NCBI GenBank assembly: GCA_905194315.1
Contig: CAJJRX010000003.1
Location: 44,832-108,831, forward strand
Reading direction: 5' to 3'
Source: an uncultured Sutterella sp.
GTDB taxonomy: Bacteria; Pseudomonadota; Gammaproteobacteria; Burkholderiales; Burkholderiaceae_F
DNA length: 64,000 bases
Part shown: in pieces, positions 37,282 through 45,769 of the stretch
How positions within the stretch are numbered: the stretch's first letter is position 1
How the letters are laid out: the number at the start of each line of letters is the position of its first letter
Notes under the pieces: generated by a model
Told to the model about the DNA's origin: nothing
The model's database searches: none
Seen by the model: the letters and a program-made list of their open reading frames with translations, nothing else
Translations under genes and position numbers: made by a program

Positions 37282-37884
37282 ATGACGGAATCCAACGAAC
37301 AGAAGCAGGTCAATGAAGGTTGTTGCGGCGAAGAGGGCTGCGAGTGCGAAAAGACGGCTCAGTGTGACTGCGCCGAAGGCAAGCCCTGTGAAGAGGCTCC
37401 CGAAGAGCCCAAGGAAATGACAGTCGAAGAACTGCAGTCCGCCCTCAAAATGGCCGAAGCAAAGGTCCTCGAACACTACGATCTGTACGTGCGTGCCATG
37501 GCGGAGCTGGAAAACACCCGTCGCCGTGCCGCTGAAGATGTGCAGAAGGCGCGCAAGTTCAGTATTGAAAAGTTTGCGGAAAACCTCCTGCCTGTGGTCG
37601 ACAGTCTCGAAAAGGCTCTCGAAGTGACAAAGGACCAGGTGGAGTCGCCCATCCGCGAAGGCATGGAAACAACCTACCGTCAGATGCTGCATGCACTTGA
37701 TGTGTCTGCCATGGCGCCGATTGATCCCAAGGGCGAAGCCTTTGACCCGCATACCCAGCAGGCGATTGCAATGGTGCCCGCCCCTGAAGGCGTGGCCTCG
37801 GGTACGGTGGTTGAAGTGTTCCAGCGCGGCTGGAAGATTGCTGACCGCGTCCTGCGTCCTGCAATGGTGAGCGTGGCTCAGTAA
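37282..37884 (+). CDS. grpE: Nucleotide exchange factor GrpE with cysteine-rich N-terminus
   Basis: GrpE releases ADP from DnaK and acts as a thermosensor. The family core is clear: a long coiled-coil helix (about 45-110, ENTRRRAAEDVQKARKFSIEKFA as landmark) and the C-terminal beta domain (FDPHTQQAIAMVPAPEGVASGTVVEVFQRGW). The N-terminal 40 residues are unusual: seven cysteines (C14, C15, C20, C22, C28, C30, C36) are arranged as CC, CxC, CxC and C among acidic residues, and no cysteine occurs elsewhere. This resembles a metal- or redox-binding segment. GGAGC precedes the ATG; a sigma-32 promoter and its own terminator make it a monocistronic heat-shock gene ahead of dnaK. Confidence 0.96.
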   Translation: MTESNEQKQVNEGCCGEEGCECEKTAQCDCAEGKPCEEAPEEPKEMTVEELQSALKMAEAKVLEHYDLYVRAMAELENTRRRAAEDVQKARKFSIEKFAENLLPVVDSLEKALEVTKDQVESPIREGMETTYRQMLHALDVSAMAPIDPKGEAFDPHTQQAIAMVPAPEGVASGTVVEVFQRGWKIADRVLRPAMVSVAQ

Positions 37885-37910
37885 AGCACCGCATTTTCCG
37901 GTATTGAAAT

Positions 37911-37944
37911 CCCTCCCGCTCCGGTTGAGCGGGAGGGATTTTTT
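37911..37944 (+). terminator. Intrinsic terminator of grpE
   Basis: The 11-bp stem CCCTCCCGCTC / GAGCGGGAGGG with a 5-nt loop is followed by ATTTTTT. Confidence 0.92.
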
Positions 37945-38022
37945 ATCTGGCCCCCGCCGGCGCGGCAAGACCGGTTTCAGGGGCGGTTTTACGGAGAAAT
38001 GTAATTTTTTATGACAGGGGGA

Positions 38023-38052
38023 CTTGAAAAATCGCACATCGCTCCCCATATA
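38023..38052 (+). promoter_or_regulatory. Sigma-32 heat-shock promoter of dnaK
   Basis: CTTGAAA (38023-38029), 14 bp, CCCCATATA (38044-38052). The elements and spacing are identical to those of the grpE promoter. It lies about 140 bp before the dnaK ATG. Confidence 0.92.
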
Positions 38053-38191
38053 GGGATTAAAGAGCAGAAGTGCGAAGCTGAACTTCGTATCTCTCTGCAA
38101 CAGTTGAGTCTTACTCTGGCTCCCTCATCATTGTGATTGAAGCGTTTCCAGAGGGGCTAGGTAAGCAGAATTTTTTAAGGATAGCGACACT

Positions 38192-40108
38192 ATGGCAAAA
38201 ATCATCGGTATTGACCTTGGTACGACCAATTCAGCTGTGGCTGTGATGGAAGGTGATAACGTCAAGGTTATTGAAAACAGTGAAGGCGCCCGCACGACGC
38301 CGTCAATCGTGGCTTACATGGACAACGGTGAAGTCCTGGTTGGCGCACCTGCAAAACGTCAGGCTGTTACGAATCCGAAGAACACGCTCTACGCAGTGAA
38401 GCGTCTGATCGGCCGCCGTTTTGATGACGCCGAAGTTCAGAAGGACATCGGTCTGATGCCGTTCAAGATCGCCCGCGCCGAAAACGGTGACGCCTGGGTT
38501 GAAGTGCAGGGCAAGAATCTTGCTCCGCAGCAGGTGAGCGCTGAAGTGCTCCGCAAGATGAAGACGACCGCTGAAGAATACCTCGGCGAGACCGTTACCG
38601 AAGCTGTGATTACGGTGCCGGCCTACTTCAATGACTCCCAGCGTCAGGCCACCAAGGATGCCGGCCGTATTGCCGGTCTGGAAGTGAAGCGTATTATTAA
38701 CGAACCGACCGCGGCTGCTCTGGCTTTCGGTCTTGACAAGGGCGGCAGCGCCGACCGCAAGATCGCCGTGTATGACCTCGGTGGCGGTACGTTCGATATC
38801 TCCATTATCGATCTGGCCAACGTTGACGGTGACAAGCAGTTCGAAGTGCTCTCGACCAACGGCGACACGTTCCTCGGCGGTGAAGACTTTGACCAGCGTC
38901 TGGTTGACTACATCATCACCGAATTCCGCAAGGACACCGGTGTTGACCTCTCCAAGGACGTGCTGGCTCTGCAGCGTCTGAAGGACGCCGCTGAAAAGGC
39001 CAAGATTGAACTTTCGAGCCGTCAGGAAACGGAAATCAACCTGCCTTACATCACGGCTGATGCAACGGGTCCGAAGCACCTGAACCTCAACGTGACGCGT
39101 TCCAAGTTTGAAGGTCTGGTTGAAGATCTGGTTCAGCGTACGGTTGAACCCTGCCGCAAGGCTCTGCGTGACGCCGGTGTGTCCCAGTCCGATATCACTG
39201 ACGTGATTCTGGTTGGCGGTCAGTCCCGTATGCCGCGTGTTCAGGCTGTTGTGAAGGAATTCTTCGGCAAGGATCCCCGCAAGGACGTCAATCCTGACGA
39301 AGCTGTGGCTATCGGTGCCGCCATTCAGGGCTCCGTGCTCACGGGTGAACGCCATGACGTGCTGCTGCTTGACGTGACGCCGCTCACGCTCGGTATTGAA
39401 ACCCTGGGCGGTGTGATGACGCCGATGATCAAGCGCAACACCACGATCCCGACCAAGCACAGCCAGGTCTTCTCGACCGCTGAAGACAATCAGCCTGCTG
39501 TGACCATCAAGGTCTATCAGGGTGAACGTGAAATGGCCGCTTCCAACAAGCTCCTGGGTGAATTCAACCTCGAAGGGATTCCGCCGTCTCCGCGCGGACT
39601 GCCTCAGATTGAAGTGACCTTCGACATTGACGCCAACGGTATTCTTCACGTCGGTGCCAAGGACAAGGCCACGGGCAAGGAAAACAACATCACGATCAAG
39701 GCAAGCTCCGGCCTGAGCGAAGAGGAAATCGAACGCATGGTGCAGGATGCCGAAGCCAACAAGGCTGAAGACCACCGCCGCTTCGAACTGGCTCAGTCCC
39801 GTAACATGGCTGACTCCGCTGTGAATCAGGTTCAGAAGACCCTGAAGGAAAACGGTGACAAGGTTGAAAGTGTTGACCGTGCCGCCTGCGAAGAAGCCAT
39901 CAAGGAAGTCGAAGAAAAGATCAAGGGCGAAGACAAGGAAGCCATTGATAAGGCTGTTGAACGTCTGATGAGCGCTGCTCAGAAGATCGGTGAAAAGCTC
40001 AACAAGGCTGCCCAGGCTCAGCAGCAGGCCCAGCAGGGCTCTGCCGAACAGGGTGCCGGCGGCAAGGATGACGATGTTATCGATGCCGAATTCACCGAAA
40101 AGAAGTAA
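38192..40108 (+). CDS. dnaK: Molecular chaperone DnaK (Hsp70)
   Basis: Hsp70 chaperone of 638 residues, the same length as E. coli DnaK. The N-terminal ATPase has [13 protein letters not shown] at the phosphate-1 loop, [13 protein letters not shown] at phosphate-2 and [10 protein letters not shown] in the adenosine region. The substrate-binding domain begins after the linker [13 protein letters not shown]. The C-terminal lid ends in an [12 protein letters not shown] stretch and the conserved acidic DDVIDAEF motif. AAGGA precedes the ATG. It works with the GrpE and DnaJ encoded on either side and is driven by its own sigma-32 promoter. Confidence 0.98.
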   Translation: MAKIIGIDLGTTNSAVAVMEGDNVKVIENSEGARTTPSIVAYMDNGEVLVGAPAKRQAVTNPKNTLYAVKRLIGRRFDDAEVQKDIGLMPFKIARAENGDAWVEVQGKNLAPQQVSAEVLRKMKTTAEEYLGETVTEAVITVPAYFNDSQRQATKDAGRIAGLEVKRIINEPTAAALAFGLDKGGSADRKIAVYDLGGGTFDISIIDLANVDGDKQFEVLSTNGDTFLGGEDFDQRLVDYIITEFRKDTGVDLSKDVLALQRLKDAAEKAKIELSSRQETEINLPYITADATGPKHLNLNVTRSKFEGLVEDLVQRTVEPCRKALRDAGVSQSDITDVILVGGQSRMPRVQAVVKEFFGKDPRKDVNPDEAVAIGAAIQGSVLTGERHDVLLLDVTPLTLGIETLGGVMTPMIKRNTTIPTKHSQVFSTAEDNQPAVTIKVYQGEREMAASNKLLGEFNLEGIPPSPRGLPQIEVTFDIDANGILHVGAKDKATGKENNITIKASSGLSEEEIERMVQDAEANKAEDHRRFELAQSRNMADSAVNQVQKTLKENGDKVESVDRAACEEAIKEVEEKIKGEDKEAIDKAVERLMSAAQKIGEKLNKAAQAQQQAQQGSAEQGAGGKDDDVIDAEFTEKK

Positions 40109-40303
40109 CCTCTGCCCACAACTGGTGAGGATGCCCTCCGGGCATCCGTCCCACGGGTAAAGTCTTCAGAAAGCAGAAGGGTGGGTACACATTCAGAGTG
40201 CGCCACCCTTCAGCTGTTTAATGTGTACGCTCGAATTAAGCGTGTGCAGCTAACCTTTTAACTGATCTGATGCGCAGCGCATCAGGTAGCAATGAGATAA
40301 ACA
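40109..40303 (+). other. dnaK-dnaJ intergenic region with three hairpins
   Basis: Three inverted repeats lie in 195 bp: GGATGCCC/GGGCATCC around 40128-40146, AAGGGTGG/CCACCCTT around 40178-40211, and the perfect CTGATGCGC-A-GCGCATCAG at 40267-40285 just before the dnaJ Shine-Dalgarno. None is followed by a good T-run. They may attenuate read-through, direct processing or control dnaJ translation. Confidence 0.55.
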
Positions 40304-41455
40304 ATGGCTGATCAGGACTATTACGAGCTGCTTGGCGTGAGCAAGTCAGCATCGGCGGATGAGATTAAAAAGGCTTATCGCCGCATGGCGATGAAGTACC
40401 ACCCCGACCGCAACCCCGGCAACAAGGAAGCGGAAGAGAAGTTCAAGCTCATTGGTGAAGCGTATGCTGTGCTTTCCGATGACCAGAAACGCGCCGCCTA
40501 TGACCGCTACGGCAAAGCCGGCGTGGATCCGAGTGCAGCCGGGGCTGGTGGCTTCGGCGGATTCGGCGGTTTTGGTCAGGGCGGTTTCGGTGACGGATTC
40601 GCCTCCACCTTCGGTGACATTTTCGGCGAAATGTTCGGCGGCGGTCGCGCTCAGACTGAACGCCGCAATCAGCGCGGCGCAGATATGCGCTTTGATGTGG
40701 AGATCACACTTGAGCAGGCGGCCAACGGTGACCGTGTGGATATCCGTGTGCCGAGCTGGGAAGACTGCCATACCTGCCACGGTACCGGGTGCAAACCCGG
40801 CACGTCGAAGACGACGTGTTCGACCTGCCGCGGTCAGGGCTACGTGCGCATGTCCAACGGACTGTTCACTGTTCAGCAGACCTGCCCGGACTGCCACGGT
40901 GAGGGTGAGGTGATCAAGGAACCCTGCCCGGACTGCCACGGTGAAGGTCATACCCGCACCGCGAAAACCATCACGGTCTCGATTCCGGCCGGTATTGATG
41001 ACGGTCAGAGCATCCGCCTCTCGGGTAAAGGTGAACCAGGACGTAATGGCGGTCTCGCCGGCGACCTTTTCGTGCGTGTGCACCTGAAGGAACATCCGCT
41101 GTTCAGACGTGACGGCGACGATCTGCACACCGAACTGCCGATCTCGTTTGTGACGGCTGCGCTGGGTGGAGAAGTTCAGGTGAGCACCCTTGAGGGTGAA
41201 AAGAGCATCAACCTGCCTGAAGGCACGCAAAGCGGCAAGACGTTCCGTATGCGCGGCAAGGGGATCCGTAATCTGCGCACCGGTGAAAACGGTGACCTCT
41301 TCCTGCATATCCGTGTCGAGACGCCGGTCAATCTGAGCACCAAACAGAAGAACATGCTCAAAGAGTTTGAAGCCTCTCTGAAAGAGGGCGGCGACAAGCA
41401 TACGCCGGGCAAGCAGTCCTTCTTCGATAAGATGAAGGGTTTCTTCTCGGGCTGA
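40304..41455 (+). CDS. dnaJ: Co-chaperone DnaJ (Hsp40, class A)
   Basis: Type I Hsp40 of 383 residues that delivers substrates to DnaK and stimulates its ATPase. The J domain is residues 1-70 with the HPD triad at 33-35. A Gly/Phe-rich linker follows (about 76-110). Four zinc-binding CxxCxGxG repeats are intact: [24 protein letters not shown] and CPDCHGEG. The C-terminal substrate-binding domains end with a short basic tail. No sigma-32 promoter is seen directly upstream, so it probably depends on read-through from dnaK across the structured spacer. Confidence 0.98.
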   Translation: MADQDYYELLGVSKSASADEIKKAYRRMAMKYHPDRNPGNKEAEEKFKLIGEAYAVLSDDQKRAAYDRYGKAGVDPSAAGAGGFGGFGGFGQGGFGDGFASTFGDIFGEMFGGGRAQTERRNQRGADMRFDVEITLEQAANGDRVDIRVPSWEDCHTCHGTGCKPGTSKTTCSTCRGQGYVRMSNGLFTVQQTCPDCHGEGEVIKEPCPDCHGEGHTRTAKTITVSIPAGIDDGQSIRLSGKGEPGRNGGLAGDLFVRVHLKEHPLFRRDGDDLHTELPISFVTAALGGEVQVSTLEGEKSINLPEGTQSGKTFRMRGKGIRNLRTGENGDLFLHIRVETPVNLSTKQKNMLKEFEASLKEGGDKHTPGKQSFFDKMKGFFSG

Positions 41456-41474
41456 TGCGGCATCCGAAATTGAA

Positions 41475-41517
41475 ACCGGGAGAGCCTGCTGTTGTGGCAG
41501 ACTCTCCCGGTTTTTTT
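41475..41517 (+). terminator. Intrinsic terminator of dnaJ
   Basis: The 9-bp stem CCGGGAGAG / CTCTCCCGG is followed by seven T, between convergent dnaJ and the RND permease gene. Confidence 0.92.
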
Positions 41518-41540
41518 GTCTTCTCCCGTCCGGGGAGGCA

Positions 41541-44500
41541 TTACTTTCTCACTTTACGCTTACGCACAAACCAGGTGAAGAATACCGGCACAAATATCGT
41601 GGAAATAAACGTGGCTGCAATCATGCCGCCGAACACCCCGGTACCCATTGACTGGCGTGCACTCGCCCCGGGCCCTGTGGCGATGACCATAGGCAGCACA
41701 CCGAGAATGAACGCGGCAGAGGTCATCAGAATGGGTCGCAGACGCAGCTGTGCCGCCTTGAGGGCGGCCTTCACCGGCGAGAGTCCTTCCTCTTCCATCA
41801 CCTGTTGGGCAAATTCCACAATCAGAATGGCATTTTTCGCCGTGAGTCCGATCAGCACAAGAAGCCCGATCTGGAAGTAGATGTCGTTGGACATGCTGCG
41901 CAGCCAGAGGGAGCAGAGGGCGCCGATGAGTGCATAGGGAACCGCCATGAGCACTGCGAGCGGCAGTGACCAGCGTTCATAGAGCGCTGCAAGAATCAGC
42001 ATTACCATCAGCAGACCGTAACCGAACGCGGCGGAGGTCGAGGATCCGATGCGCTTTTCGTGATAGGCCTGATCCACCCATTCGATGGTAAAGCCGGGCG
42101 GCAGCACATCCCCGGCGATCTGCTCAACAAGGCGAATCGCCTCACCTGAGGAGGTGCCCGAGGTTGCATTGCCGAGGAACTGACCGGCAAGGTAGCCGTT
42201 AAAGCGGCGTAGAGAGTCCGTGCCGGTTGTGCGCTGGACCGTCACCAGCGACGCCACAGGCACCATGGTGCCGTTAGCAGCCTTTACCCAGCCGTTGCCG
42301 AGATCCTCAGGCCGTTCGCGGAAGCGTCCGTCGGCCTGCATCATGACGCGGTAGGTTTTGCCGTTACGCGTAAAGTCGTTGATGTAGTTGCCGCCGGTGA
42401 GATAGGCGATGGTGTTGTAGACGTCGTCGATATCCACCCCAAGTGTCTTGGCCTTGTCTCTTTCCACGGTAAGCATGAGCTGCGGCGTATCTGCACGCAG
42501 CACACTGCGCAGCCCGGTGAGTTCGGGTCGCTGGCCGAGCGCCTGCATGAAGCCGCGCATGACTTCCTGCAGCAGCTGAGGATTGTCTGAACCGTGAGCG
42601 ATCACGTAGCCTGAGAAACCGTTGGTCGAGCCGAGTCCGGGAATCGGTGACGGAAGACTGGCGCTGCCCGTTGCCTCAGTACTGCGCTGCACGATTTTCT
42701 GCAGCTTCAGCTGCATTTCGGCCGCACTGACCGAGCGCTCATCCCAGGGTTTGAGCTGAATCGAAAGACTGGCGGTGTTGCTGCGCACGTCACTGGTGGT
42801 GGAGTCAAAACCGAGCATGGCGACGATCGAGCTCACCGCCGGTTCCTTTCGCAGATCCTCCAGAATGGCGGTACCGATTTTTTCTGTGCGCTGGAAGGCG
42901 GCCCCTTCAGGCAGCTGAAGGGCAATACGAACCATCCCCTGGTCCTCTTTGGGCAGAAACGCTGTCGGCAGGGTATTAAAAAGGAAGTAGGTGCCGGCGA
43001 GCGCCGCGGCAAGGGTAATGACGCTGAGAATGCGCACGCTGAGCAGATAGCTCACCACAGCACTGTAGAGTGCTGTGACTTTTTCAAGCAGCCGGTTGAA
43101 GAGCCCGAAGAAACCGCGTCTGCCGCTATCCTCATCCTGAGGCTTGAGCATGATGGCGCAGAGTGCCGGCGTGAGAGTAAGGGCGATGAAGCCCGAGAGA
43201 GCAACACTCACCGCAATGGTGACCGCAAACTGACGGTACAGCTCACCGGCAATACCCCCAAGGAAGGCCACGGGCACAAACACGGCACAGAGCACGAGCA
43301 CAATAGCAATCAGTGCGCCGCTAACCTCGGACATGGCACGCATGACGGCATCGAAGGCACTCATACGTTCTTTGTTCATAAGGCGGTCAACGTTCTCAAT
43401 CACCACGATGGCATCGTCAACCACAATACCGATCGCCAGTGTCATGGCAAACAGGGTAAGGGTGTTGAGTGAGAAGCCCAGCGCCCAGAGTCCGGCCATG
43501 GTCCCGATCAGCGATACAGGAATGGCGAGAAGCGGAATCACGGTGGCGCGCCAGTTCTGCAGGAAAAGGAAAATCACAGCCAGCACAAGGGCGCCCGCCT
43601 CGAGCAGCGTATGCATCACCTCTTTGAGTGAGGCACCCACGTACACGCTCGAGTCGTCCGAGATGGTGTAGGCGACACTTGATTTGGGGAAGTGCTCGGC
43701 GAGCTCTGCAAGTTTGGCCTTGGAGACCTCCGCCGCCTGCATGGCGTTGGCACCGGTCTTGAGGTAAACCCCGATATTGATGGCCGGGTTGCCGTCGAGG
43801 TCCACCCGGAATTCATAGCTGCGCTTGCCCACTTCGGTTCGCGCGATGTCACGCAGACGGATCAGCGAGCCGTCTGTGCGGGTTTTGAGCACAATATCAC
43901 CGAACTGCTCCGGGGTGAGGAGCTGTCCGGGTGCCTTGGCTGTGTAAAAGAGCTGCTGATCCATTTCGGTGGGCGGTGTGCCGATACGGCCGGCCGCACG
44001 CTGGGCGTTCTGCTCTTTGACGGCGCTGCGGACATCATCGACAGTGATGCCGAAGGTTCCCATTTTGTCGGGATCAAGCCATATACGCATAGCGGATTCG
44101 GCATTGCCGAACACACTCACATCCCCGATGCCGGGCAGACGCTTGAGCTCATCGACGATATTGAGATTGGCATAGTCGGCAAGGTCCGTCGGCCCCATGC
44201 TTTTGTCAGGCGACCAGAGCGCGACACGAAGAATACTTTCCTCACTGCGCTTTCTGACCGTGACCCCGCGTTCGCGCACAACATCAGGCAGACTCCGTTC
44301 GGCGGTGCGAACACGGTTGTTGATTTCCATCATGGCGTCGTTCGGGTTGGTGTCAACGTCAAAGATGCATGAGATGGAGATAACGCCGTTACTGCGGATG
44401 GTTGTGGTGTAGTAGAGCAGACCGTCAATCCCGGAGAGCTGGTCCTCAATGGGCTGTGCGACGGTTCGTGCCATGGTCTGAACGTCCGCCCCGTCATACT

Positions 44501-44645
44501 GGGCGGAAATGCGCACACTCGGCGGGCTGATGTTGGGGTACTGCGACAGCGGAAGCTGACGCCAGGCGAGAACCCCGGCCAGAACAATGAGGATGGCCAG
44601 AACAGTTGCAAAAATCGGTCGGCGGATGCAGAAGTGACTCAGCAT
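41541..44645 (-). CDS. RND multidrug efflux permease (HAE1 family, AcrB/MexB-like)
   Basis: A 1034-residue inner-membrane proton antiporter that forms the trimeric pump of a tripartite efflux system. The proton-relay acidic pair in TM4 is D410-D411 (GIVVDDAIVVIENV), and the HAE1 landmarks FLQNWRATVIPLLAIPVSLIG and AFVPVAFLGG-like segment are present. Two large periplasmic loops and 12 helices are evident. The N-terminus (MLSHFCIRRPIFATVLAI) is standard. AAGGAT precedes the ATG. It follows the adaptor gene by 12 bp. No outer-membrane TolC-type gene accompanies it. Substrates are unknown. Confidence 0.95.
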   Translation of the reverse strand: MLSHFCIRRPIFATVLAILIVLAGVLAWRQLPLSQYPNISPPSVRISAQYDGADVQTMARTVAQPIEDQLSGIDGLLYYTTTIRSNGVISISCIFDVDTNPNDAMMEINNRVRTAERSLPDVVRERGVTVRKRSEESILRVALWSPDKSMGPTDLADYANLNIVDELKRLPGIGDVSVFGNAESAMRIWLDPDKMGTFGITVDDVRSAVKEQNAQRAAGRIGTPPTEMDQQLFYTAKAPGQLLTPEQFGDIVLKTRTDGSLIRLRDIARTEVGKRSYEFRVDLDGNPAINIGVYLKTGANAMQAAEVSKAKLAELAEHFPKSSVAYTISDDSSVYVGASLKEVMHTLLEAGALVLAVIFLFLQNWRATVIPLLAIPVSLIGTMAGLWALGFSLNTLTLFAMTLAIGIVVDDAIVVIENVDRLMNKERMSAFDAVMRAMSEVSGALIAIVLVLCAVFVPVAFLGGIAGELYRQFAVTIAVSVALSGFIALTLTPALCAIMLKPQDEDSGRRGFFGLFNRLLEKVTALYSAVVSYLLSVRILSVITLAAALAGTYFLFNTLPTAFLPKEDQGMVRIALQLPEGAAFQRTEKIGTAILEDLRKEPAVSSIVAMLGFDSTTSDVRSNTASLSIQLKPWDERSVSAAEMQLKLQKIVQRSTEATGSASLPSPIPGLGSTNGFSGYVIAHGSDNPQLLQEVMRGFMQALGQRPELTGLRSVLRADTPQLMLTVERDKAKTLGVDIDDVYNTIAYLTGGNYINDFTRNGKTYRVMMQADGRFRERPEDLGNGWVKAANGTMVPVASLVTVQRTTGTDSLRRFNGYLAGQFLGNATSGTSSGEAIRLVEQIAGDVLPPGFTIEWVDQAYHEKRIGSSTSAAFGYGLLMVMLILAALYERWSLPLAVLMAVPYALIGALCSLWLRSMSNDIYFQIGLLVLIGLTAKNAILIVEFAQQVMEEEGLSPVKAALKAAQLRLRPILMTSAAFILGVLPMVIATGPGASARQSMGTGVFGGMIAATFISTIFVPVFFTWFVRKRKVRK

Positions 44646-44657
44646 AAGCGGGCATCC

Positions 44658-45749
44658 TTATGGGCGGGCAGTGGAATTTTCAGTGACGCTCATTCCGTCA
44701 CGCAGCCGCAGGAGCTGATTGACGATGACGCGATCACCCGCCTGAAGGCCGCCTGTGATAATCCAGTCGGTATCAACCCATTCCCCCACAGTCACACTGC
44801 GGGCAAGGGCTTTGCCGTCTCTGAGCACAAACACCTGATACAGGCCGTTGTCGAGCTGACGGACCGCTTTCTGCGGAACCCGGAAGACGCCGTCGAGGCG
44901 GCTGGTTTCCAGACGCACGCGGATGAAGTTACCGGGAAGAACCTTTTTAAGAGATTCCTCGCTCAGACGGGCGCGGAATGTGCGTGCAGCCGTGTCAGTG
45001 CCGAGCTCGGGCGAGAGATAGTCCAGATGTCCCTGAAGCGGCTCATTGTTCTCTGTGCTCAGTTTGACTTTGTTCTCAAGACCGAGTGCGGCACCTTTTA
45101 GCAGTCGGTCCGCAACGGTAAACACCACCCTCAGGTCGCCCGGGGTTTCCAGGGTGGTCATCAGGGTCGACTGTGCAGAGATCATGTCACCGGGGTTGAC
45201 CCTGCTCAGGGCGGGAATGCCGGCGGCAGGGGAGCGCACGCTGCAGTGATTGAGATCAATTACCGCCTGCTGCCAGCGTGCCTTGCTTGCGCGGGCGTTC
45301 TGTTCGGCGTTGGCGAGCGCGGTTCGCGCATCATCGTAAGCCTGACGGCTGATGGCATTCTGCCTGAAGAGCTGCTCGCTGCGTTTTGCGTCACGTCTGG
45401 CTTTGTTGAGATTGCTTGCCGCTGTGTCCATGCTGGCCTGAGCATCCGCCACTTTGGCGCGGTAGCTGCCCTCTTCAATGGTATAGAGAATCTCGTTCTG
45501 CCCGACCGGTCTGCCCGGTTCAAAGTGTACGCGCACCAGTCTGCCTGTGATCTGGGAGCGGATTTCCGTGCCAAGGCCGGATTTCACACGGCCGAGCACA
45601 TCCACCCAGGCGGATTCCGTGGTCGGCTCCACAGTAACGGTGCTCACAGCCACAGGGGCAGCCGGTGTTTTTGCAACCTCGGTTTTCTGGCAGCCGAGCA
45701 TGAGGAGCACCGGCACAAGCGGGAGTAGGAATTTAGCAGTACGCAGCAT
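44658..45749 (-). CDS. RND efflux periplasmic adaptor lipoprotein
   Basis: A 363-residue membrane fusion protein linking the RND permease to an outer-membrane channel. A lipobox LMLGC puts the lipidated Cys at residue 20. The order is barrel-sandwich half, alpha-helical hairpin (about 95-165, AKRSEQLFRQNAISRQAYDD as landmark), second lipoyl half (GIPALSRVNPGDMIS), beta-barrel and membrane-proximal domain, as in AcrA/MexA. AGGTG precedes the ATG. It is 20 bp downstream of pepP and 12 bp upstream of the permease gene, so all three may be cotranscribed. Confidence 0.94.
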   Translation of the reverse strand: MLRTAKFLLPLVPVLLMLGCQKTEVAKTPAAPVAVSTVTVEPTTESAWVDVLGRVKSGLGTEIRSQITGRLVRVHFEPGRPVGQNEILYTIEEGSYRAKVADAQASMDTAASNLNKARRDAKRSEQLFRQNAISRQAYDDARTALANAEQNARASKARWQQAVIDLNHCSVRSPAAGIPALSRVNPGDMISAQSTLMTTLETPGDLRVVFTVADRLLKGAALGLENKVKLSTENNEPLQGHLDYLSPELGTDTAARTFRARLSEESLKKVLPGNFIRVRLETSRLDGVFRVPQKAVRQLDNGLYQVFVLRDGKALARSVTVGEWVDTDWIITGGLQAGDRVIVNQLLRLRDGMSVTENSTARP

Positions 45750-45769
45750 AGAGCACCTGAAAAAGAGAA

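Noticed and set aside
38303..39775. 490-codon open frame on the minus strand opposite dnaK
   Set aside because: It is the codon-usage shadow of dnaK, which is certain; the antisense translation has no recognisable domain and no ribosome site.
40346..41401. 351-codon minus-strand frame opposite dnaJ
   Set aside because: It is an antisense shadow of a fully supported dnaJ, without domain features.
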